A DNA stretch of 64,000 nucleotides from Sulfitobacter albidus (lineage in GTDB: Bacteria > Pseudomonadota > Alphaproteobacteria > Rhodobacterales > Rhodobacteraceae). The position numbers and the translations under genes were made by a program. Positions within the stretch are counted from its first letter, which is position 1, and every line of letters starts with the position of its first letter. Below the pieces are notes generated by a model that saw only the letters and a list, made by a program, of their open reading frames with translations, was not told where the DNA came from and made no database searches. Where the stretch lies: positions 1,794,501 to 1,858,500 of the forward strand of contig NZ_CP073581.1 of the NCBI RefSeq assembly GCF_018200035.1, written 5' to 3'. Shown here piece by piece: positions 58,673-64,000 of this stretch.

Positions 58673-60808
58673 TCAGGCCGTGACGAAGTTGAAGACATCC
58701 TGATCGTCGGGGTCTTCATCCTTGGTCTGGTCATCCTCGACAGGTGCCAGGATCGGCAGCCCGGCGACGTATTCAACATCGTACTGGCCGCCCTTGGCAT
58801 CGTCATCGGCCGGCGGGATGAACGTCAGATCGTCCACAGCGCCCGACCCTACGAGGTTCACATCCATGATCGAGACGTTCTGCGCGTTGATGATCAACTC
58901 CTGCTGGCTGTTGTCGCCCGATGCGGGAATACCGAGCGTGTCGATCAGGTTGCCGTCCACGTCGAACAGATCAATGGTGCCGCCCTGCTCTTCCACGTCG
59001 AGGATGTTGATGCTCAGCACTTCGGAGGGCGCCTCGAAGTTGAAGGTCAGCGTGCCGCCGCCCGCGTTGTCGTCGGCGTCGGAGCCGTCGTTGTCCTCCG
59101 AGATGATGAGCGCGTTGCCCACCCCGTTGAACGCGAGGTCGTGATCGCCGCCTGTCGGGTTGTCGGTGTCAAAGATCATCGCGTCGTTGACGTTGTCGGT
59201 ATCGTGCTCACGCTGACCCGAGATGGTGACGCCGTCAAACTGGTCAGAGACCACATCGCCGGAGTTCAGCCCTTCGAAGTCGATCGTAACGGCGTCGCCG
59301 CCCGTGCCGGCACCTGCGGAGGTTTCGGTAATCTCGACGTTGTCGAACGTCACGATCTCGTCGCCCGCCGTGATCTTGGAGATAACGCGGAAGTGCACGT
59401 CGCCGGACAGATCGTCGAGCGCGCCACCGGAATAGGTCAGCGATGCGCCGTCCTCGGTGATCTCGTTACCGGTGTTGTTGCCGACGAGTGCTGTGCCTTC
59501 GTCGTTGACCACAAAGCGGTCGAGGGTTTGCCACGATCCGTCCTCGGTGCGGAATTGCAGCGTCAGGCTGTCGCGGTAGTCGCCGGTCGCCTCGAATTTG
59601 CTGGCGTCAGCCACGGTCGCGTCAAAGCTGAACGAGATGTCGCCGTTGGCCTCGACGGGCTGAAATTTCAGGATGCCATCGTTGTGGCCGTCCGTGCGCA
59701 GCTCGCCATTCACCACATCCCAACCGTCGTCGCGCCCGATGATGTCGGATTGCGAAGGATCGTGGATGGCGTTGAAATCCTCGGCAGCGAGCACCTTGGT
59801 CTGTGTCGCCTCGCCGGGCACCTCTTCGGACACGGTGACGGAGACGTTGTCGATCTTGAGCACTTCGTCGTTGGCTGTCACGTCCGAGATCACGCGGAAC
59901 TGCGCGGTCTCGCTGGCGGTATCGAGGATGCCGCCGCTGTAGCTGACGGTCGCGCCCGACGCGGTAAAGCTTTGGCCCGTCTCGGACCCGACAAGCGCCG
60001 TGCCGTGATCGTTCACGCGGTATTCGTCCAGCAGAACCCAATCGCCACCGTCAAGGCTGACCTCGACGCGCAGGGTATCGGCGTAGTGGCCGGAGTTCTC
60101 GAACACGTGGGTGTTATGGGTCGTCAGATCCATGGTCAGGGTGACGGGGCCATCGGTGGCCACTTCGCTGAAGGTCAACGTGCCCTCGTTGGAGGCGTTC
60201 GTGACCAGCTTGTCGTAGGCCGCGACCCAGCCATCGTTGCTGTCCACGATGTCGCTGTCAGTGGGGGTGTGGATGTCGTTGAAATTGTCGAACAGCGCTT
60301 CCTTGCTGATCTGGATCGGATCGGCGTCGGGGGTGTCACCCGTGGTCAGCACCTGACCGTTGCCGCCGTCGCTGTCGATCACGGCGGTAAAGCTGGAGAT
60401 GTCCAGATCATCGATGCTCAGCGGGCCGTTGTCGCCGAACAGGGTAAAGTTCGCCTGCGCGACTTCACCGCTTGTCGTGTCGTCGGAGGTGCCGAACTGG
60501 ATGCCGATGTCGAATTGATCGGCGACTTGCGCACCGTTGGCGAGCGTGTCGACGCCGTTGATCGCGGCCTGAATGCCGGTGACGGGCGAAAAGATCGACC
60601 CTTCGTTGGCGCTGGGAAAGAAGTTCAGCGCGTCGAGGCTGCTGCCGTCGGCAAGGTTGAAGAAGACACCGTCAAAATCAAGCGGCTTGCCGGCAGGATC
60701 GGCATTGGCGACGACGATGAACAGGGTCCCGGTGTCGGTTTCGGTGATGGTAACGCGCGCCTGCGGATCGCAGCCCAGCAGTACCTCGATAGAATTTTGT
60801 CCAGACAT
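58673..60808 (-). CDS. Large acidic repeat protein, probably surface or secreted
   Basis: This 711-residue, very Asp/Thr/Gly/Asn-rich protein has almost no Lys/Arg and lacks an N-terminal signal peptide. An N-terminal domain (about 1-160) is followed by two homologous ~155-residue repeats (about 171-326 and 341-494). Each repeat contains F-N-x-I-H-x-P-x-x-S-D-I, DDGW/NDGW, VND-x-GTALVG-x-x-TG and SYSGG/TYSGG, ending in DNV. A third, different domain (VTIDFEGLNSGDVVSDQFDG) and a very acidic tail follow. It looks like a calcium-dependent extracellular protein exported by type I secretion, but no RTX nonapeptides are seen. The ATG at 60808 has AAGGGA upstream. Confidence 0.8.
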   Translation of the reverse strand: MSGQNSIEVLLGCDPQARVTITETDTGTLFIVVANADPAGKPLDFDGVFFNLADGSSLDALNFFPSANEGSIFSPVTGIQAAINGVDTLANGAQVADQFDIGIQFGTSDDTTSGEVAQANFTLFGDNGPLSIDDLDISSFTAVIDSDGGNGQVLTTGDTPDADPIQISKEALFDNFNDIHTPTDSDIVDSNDGWVAAYDKLVTNASNEGTLTFSEVATDGPVTLTMDLTTHNTHVFENSGHYADTLRVEVSLDGGDWVLLDEYRVNDHGTALVGSETGQSFTASGATVSYSGGILDTASETAQFRVISDVTANDEVLKIDNVSVTVSEEVPGEATQTKVLAAEDFNAIHDPSQSDIIGRDDGWDVVNGELRTDGHNDGILKFQPVEANGDISFSFDATVADASKFEATGDYRDSLTLQFRTEDGSWQTLDRFVVNDEGTALVGNNTGNEITEDGASLTYSGGALDDLSGDVHFRVISKITAGDEIVTFDNVEITETSAGAGTGGDAVTIDFEGLNSGDVVSDQFDGVTISGQREHDTDNVNDAMIFDTDNPTGGDHDLAFNGVGNALIISEDNDGSDADDNAGGGTLTFNFEAPSEVLSINILDVEEQGGTIDLFDVDGNLIDTLGIPASGDNSQQELIINAQNVSIMDVNLVGSGAVDDLTFIPPADDDAKGGQYDVEYVAGLPILAPVEDDQTKDEDPDDQDVFNFVTA

Positions 60809-61032
60809 ACGATGTCCCTTCAATGGCAGTTGAATTACTGCCCTCACTAATCACAGCGGCCAATTTTCGCCGAGGGGAAAACACGTCTATGCCTCTCATT
60901 GGACACAATCTACCGGCCCCGGCAGGGATTGGCGCGGGTCTGGCGCCGACATTGAAAACAAACAAGAAACAATGCCTTCAAACGGAGAACACTGTTTCAG
61001 GGGCCGTTTTTGGTTAGCACATTTTTAACGAA

Positions 61033-61500
61033 TCACGGGATCAGCACCTCGGCCCGCGTGAAGCGGGCGGAGGCGACGCTCAGATCGTCGTACGTCAGTG
61101 TGACGGTGACGCTTTGCACACTGCCCCGCGGATGGGCACGGTAGGGCACGCCGTCGCTTTGAAGGATGGCGTTTGGCGTTGCGGTATCGGTGTGGCAGTC
61201 CGGCAGCGGCCAATCCTGGGGCGCGCCGTCATTGACCGCCACGGCCATCCCGACCAGCCCACAACGCCAGGCCCACAAATGGGTGACATAGATCAGATCC
61301 TGCCCGCCGTAGTCTCGTACCGCGATCCAGTTGGCCTTGGTGGCGCTCAGGATCGGCTTTACCTCGGTCGCGGTGGTGAATTTGCCGGTGGGCGTTTGCG
61401 GCTCTGCCACCAACGCCGGCGTAGTGGCTACGGAGGCCGCCGCCCCTGCGTCGTCCTGCGCCGCGGCAATGGCGAAAACCGCCAGAATAATATCCAACAT
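61033..61500 (-). CDS. Small exported protein, unknown function
   Basis: This 155-residue protein starts with a short hydrophobic signal-like segment (MLDIILAVFAIAAAQDD). It then has a T/V-rich region, two cysteines (WAWRCGLVGM and LPDCHTDT) and a C-terminal beta-type stretch (VTVTLTYDDLSVASARFTRAEVLIP). No family recognised. The ATG at 61500 has an AAGGGGG upstream and replaces a longer frame whose N-terminus lacks a signal peptide. Confidence 0.72.
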   Translation of the reverse strand: MLDIILAVFAIAAAQDDAGAAASVATTPALVAEPQTPTGKFTTATEVKPILSATKANWIAVRDYGGQDLIYVTHLWAWRCGLVGMAVAVNDGAPQDWPLPDCHTDTATPNAILQSDGVPYRAHPRGSVQSVTVTLTYDDLSVASARFTRAEVLIP

Positions 61501-61628
61501 GAAATCCCCCTTCAGGGTCTGTGGCCGGAAAATGGCTTCTTTCAAATCAGGCGGCGCCAACTATACTGCCCGCCAAAAGCGCCGCAAAATAACGCCCCGG
61601 TCGAGGGCACAGCGCCTTGAGGAAGAGT

Positions 61629-62633
61629 ATGCCACGCAAATCCGCCCCGATACAGCCTTTCAACGTCGTCGTCGTGGGCCAGCAGGGGCGGCTTGCCCAT
61701 GAGGCGGTAATTTTTGCCGCCAGCCTGCGCGCCATGAGCCCCGATTTCACCGGCCGCCTGATCGTGGCAGAGCCGCAGCCCGGCCCGCGCTGGTCCAAGG
61801 ATCCCAGCATCCGCAATGACGATCTGCGCGGATTGCTCGCCGATCTGGGCGCCGAGATCGTCCCCTTCGAGAACCGTCATTTCGGCGAGAGCTATCCTTT
61901 TGGCAACAAGATCGAGATGCTGGGCGCCCTGCCCAAGGGGGAGGCGTTTGTCTTTTTCGACACCGATACGCTCATCACCGGCGATCTGATGTCGGTGCCG
62001 TTCGATTTCGACCGCCCCACCGCCTCGCTGCGCCGCGAGGGGACGTGGCCGCAGCCGCAGCTGTACGGGCCGGATTATTCCGGTCTTTGGAAATCGCTCT
62101 ACGATAAATTCGGGCTGGATTTCGACAGCTCGCTCGATCTGACGCAGCCCGACGACTACTGGCGGCGCTATCTCTATTTCAACGCCGGGTTCTTTTTCTA
62201 CCGCTGCCCGCATGAATTCGGCGCGCGTTTCCTCGACTACGCCCGCGCGATCCGCGACACGCCGCCCGTCGAGCTGTGCGCGCAAAGCTTTGATCCCTGG
62301 CTCGACCAGATCGCGCTGCCGCTGGTGATCCATAGCCTTGGCGGCGGGCGCGACACGCTGCCCGAGGGGCTGATCGACGGAGAGGTGAGCTGTCACTACC
62401 GCCTGCTGCCCCTGCTCTACGCGCGCGAAAGCGATCGCGCGGTCGAGGTGCTGGAGGCCGTGACCGCACCCAACCGCATCAAGAAGGTCCTAAAAAATTA
62501 CGACCCGATCAAACGCATGATCTACCAGGGGCGCGGAGCGAAGGCGCGCGCGCTGTTCGACCGCGAAAACCTGCCGCGCAAGGAGCAGGCGATCCGCAAC
62601 CAGTTGAAGAAGAACGGCTACTGGATGCGGTGA
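61629..62633 (+). CDS. Glycosyltransferase-like protein
   Basis: This 334-residue soluble protein has the layout of a GT-A type transferase: an N-terminal VVVVGQQGRLAHEAVIFAASL strand-helix, and a central metal/sugar-binding DTD motif in AFVFFDTDTLITGDL. A long aromatic acceptor region (YFNAGFFFYRCPHEFGARF) follows. No signal peptide or membrane helix is seen. Sugar and acceptor are unknown. The ATG at 61629 has GAGGA upstream. Nothing else in the neighbourhood suggests a polysaccharide locus. Confidence 0.7.
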   Translation: MPRKSAPIQPFNVVVVGQQGRLAHEAVIFAASLRAMSPDFTGRLIVAEPQPGPRWSKDPSIRNDDLRGLLADLGAEIVPFENRHFGESYPFGNKIEMLGALPKGEAFVFFDTDTLITGDLMSVPFDFDRPTASLRREGTWPQPQLYGPDYSGLWKSLYDKFGLDFDSSLDLTQPDDYWRRYLYFNAGFFFYRCPHEFGARFLDYARAIRDTPPVELCAQSFDPWLDQIALPLVIHSLGGGRDTLPEGLIDGEVSCHYRLLPLLYARESDRAVEVLEAVTAPNRIKKVLKNYDPIKRMIYQGRGAKARALFDRENLPRKEQAIRNQLKKNGYWMR

Positions 62634-62735
62634 AGGGCCGGTTGGCGGGACGAAGCTGCCGTTTGACCTTCGCCTTGATATGTCTGCATTCATCTGGAAC
62701 CCTCGCATTGTCAATTTTCGAGAGGATGCGGTCCG

Positions 62736-63104
62736 GTGACTTTAACTTCAGAAGACAGGGCCGCTCTGTTGGCGCTGGAAGAAACGCTTTGGCGATCCGA
62801 AACACGCTTTGATCCGGTCCTCATGGATCAAACCTTTTCTTCAGACTTTTTGGAGTTCGGCAGGTCGGGGCGCAGATATGAGCGTGCGGAAATGCTATTT
62901 GATCCCGATCAAAAGGCTGAGATCAGAGCAGTTTTACCTCTGCCGGACTATTCGATAGCTATGGTCGCTGCGGATGTAGCCCTTGCGACTTACACGAGCG
63001 AGGTAAGATACGGCGATGAAGTCGAAGGCGGTCGCCGTTCGTCGCTATGGGTCAGAGTGGGCGATCGCTGGCAACTTCGGCTTCATCAAGGAACACCTTG
63101 CTAA
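62736..63104 (+). CDS. NTF2-like / DUF4440 family protein
   Basis: This 122-residue protein has the SnoaL/NTF2-like pattern (ALEETLWRSETRFDPVLMDQTFSSDFLEFGRSGRRYERAEML, then a C-terminal SLWVRVGDRWQLRLHQGTP). Members are small cone-shaped barrels with diverse or unknown functions. It uses a GTG start at 62736 with AGAGGA upstream. The gene and its flanks have visibly lower GC and less G/C third-position bias than neighbours, suggesting recent acquisition. Confidence 0.8.
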   Translation: MTLTSEDRAALLALEETLWRSETRFDPVLMDQTFSSDFLEFGRSGRRYERAEMLFDPDQKAEIRAVLPLPDYSIAMVAADVALATYTSEVRYGDEVEGGRRSSLWVRVGDRWQLRLHQGTPC

Positions 63105-63344
63105 CGGGTAGTCACCGCACATCGGCCTATCGTCACAGTAGTCATTCGCGCAAGTTGCAGCATCGGTCAGATTGGGCTCAAAGCTGCTAGTCGCCGCATA
63201 ACCGAAGAGAGTGAACTGGCCCCCGGCCCCTTCTCCGTCAGCCCGTTCGTATCCACCCATCCGTCATACCCACCCCAACAGCCCCGTTGTGAGCGCGCGC
63301 GCGATGGCTTAGACCGATGCCAACGCATCTTGAGGGAGAAACAC

Positions 63345-64000
63345 CATGACCGACGGCCCTACCTACGGCTTTGATACACTGCAAATCCACGCGGGCGCCC
63401 GCCCCGATCCGGCCACCGGCGCGCGCCAGACGCCGATCCACCAGACCACCGCCTATGTGTTCCGCGACGCCGATCACGCGGCGGCGCTGTTCAACCTGCA
63501 AGAGGTCGGGTTCATCTATTCGCGCCTGACCAACCCCACCGTCGCCGTGCTGCAGGAACGCATCGCGACGCTTGAGGGCGGCGTGGGGGCTGTGTGCTGC
63601 TCGTCGGGGCACGCGGCGCAGATCATGGCGCTGTTTCCGCTGATGACACCGGGCAAGAACATCGTCGCCTCCACGCGCCTTTACGGCGGCACAGTCACGC
63701 AGTTCAGCCACACGATCAAACGCTTCGGCTGGGAGTGTAAATTCGTCGATTTCGACGATCTCGATGCGGTGAAGGCCGCGATTGACGAAAACACCCGCGC
63801 CGTCTTTGGTGAGGCTATCGCCAACCCCGGCGGCTATATCATGGACGTGCGTGCCATTGCCGACATCGCGGACGCCGCCGAGGTGCCGCTGATCATCGAC
63901 AACACGACCGCCACGCCCTACCTCGTGCGCCCGATCGAACACGGCGCCACGCTGGTCGTGCATTCGACCACCAAATACCTCACCGGCAACGGCACCGTCA
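63345..64000 (+). CDS. metY: O-acetylhomoserine sulfhydrylase (PLP enzyme), 5' part only
   Basis: The frame opens at the ATG at 63345 (GAGGGAGA upstream) and runs off the end of the window; 218 residues are present. Cys/Met-metabolism PLP-enzyme features are GFDTLQIHAGARPDPATGAR, QTTAYVFRD, YSRLTNPTVAVLQERIA, SSGHAAQ, and the PLP-lysine region VHSTTKYLTGNGT. The aspartate of IIDNT pairs with the cofactor. It probably makes homocysteine from O-acetylhomoserine and sulfide, a methionine synthesis step. Confidence 0.93.

Noticed and set aside
63105..63344. Possible SAM riboswitch upstream of metY
   Set aside because: Only a small GATGC-CAAC-GCATC hairpin is seen; the conserved SAM-II core (AAAGCUAAA-like segment and pseudoknot) could not be found. 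A covariance-model search would settle it.

Overview
This 64 kb window is a high-GC chromosomal segment from an alphaproteobacterium, most probably a Rhodobacteraceae member of the Roseobacter/Rhodobacter group. The assignment rests on the complete dcw division/cell-wall cluster containing DUF2484 membrane proteins, an FtsZ with a long linker and an alphaproteobacterial-type C-terminal tail, the aerobic cobaltochelatase pair cobS/cobT next to bolA and a J-domain gene, a hisB-hisH-hisA-hisF-hisE run, and CCUCCUCCC-loop small RNAs beside a DUF1127 gene as described in Rhodobacter sphaeroides. No plasmid, phage, transposon or CRISPR array was seen.

Layout. 0-9.5 kb: a partial gene, bolA, a J-domain protein, cobS, an acidic secreted protein, cobT, aminopeptidase P, a DUF427 protein and a ClC chloride channel. 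9.6-35.2 kb: an almost unbroken minus-strand block, mraZ-rsmH-ftsL-ftsI-murE-murF-mraY-murD-[FAD oxidoreductase/peroxiredoxin]-ftsW-murG-murC-[four tiny membrane ORFs]-murB-ddl-ftsQ-ftsA-ftsZ-lpxC-bamD-recN. Together these genes make lipid-linked peptidoglycan precursors, build the divisome, start lipid A synthesis and assemble outer-membrane proteins. 35.2-36 kb: an unusually long mraZ leader with two clusters of MraZ-box repeats and an internal terminator, resembling the leader that yields the sRNA UpsM. 36-45 kb: Mrp iron-sulfur carrier, a DUF1127/small-RNA locus, a DUF2975/XRE pair, two paralogous secreted proteins, a UvrD/PcrA helicase and an FMN alpha-hydroxy-acid dehydrogenase. 45-51.5 kb: pyruvate carboxylase, tRNA-Gly and a NaeI-like type II restriction-modification pair. 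52-57.5 kb: histidine biosynthesis genes, a CoA-binding protein and rlmB. 57.7-64 kb: tRNA-Tyr with a duplicated 3' end, small secreted proteins, a 711-aa acidic repeat protein, a glycosyltransferase-like protein, an NTF2-like protein and the start of an O-acetylhomoserine sulfhydrylase gene.

The most important caution for users: six genes (recN, ddl, murB, mraY, murE, ftsI) are each broken by exactly one missing base in a G/C run, and each regains a full family-length frame if one base is restored. Five of the six are normally essential, so these are most likely sequencing errors, not pseudogenes. The most interesting biology is the double CCUCCUCCC small-RNA locus flanking DUF1127, the MraZ-box/UpsM-like leader, the string of overlapping mini-membrane genes inside the dcw cluster, and the tRNA-Tyr 3'-end duplication.
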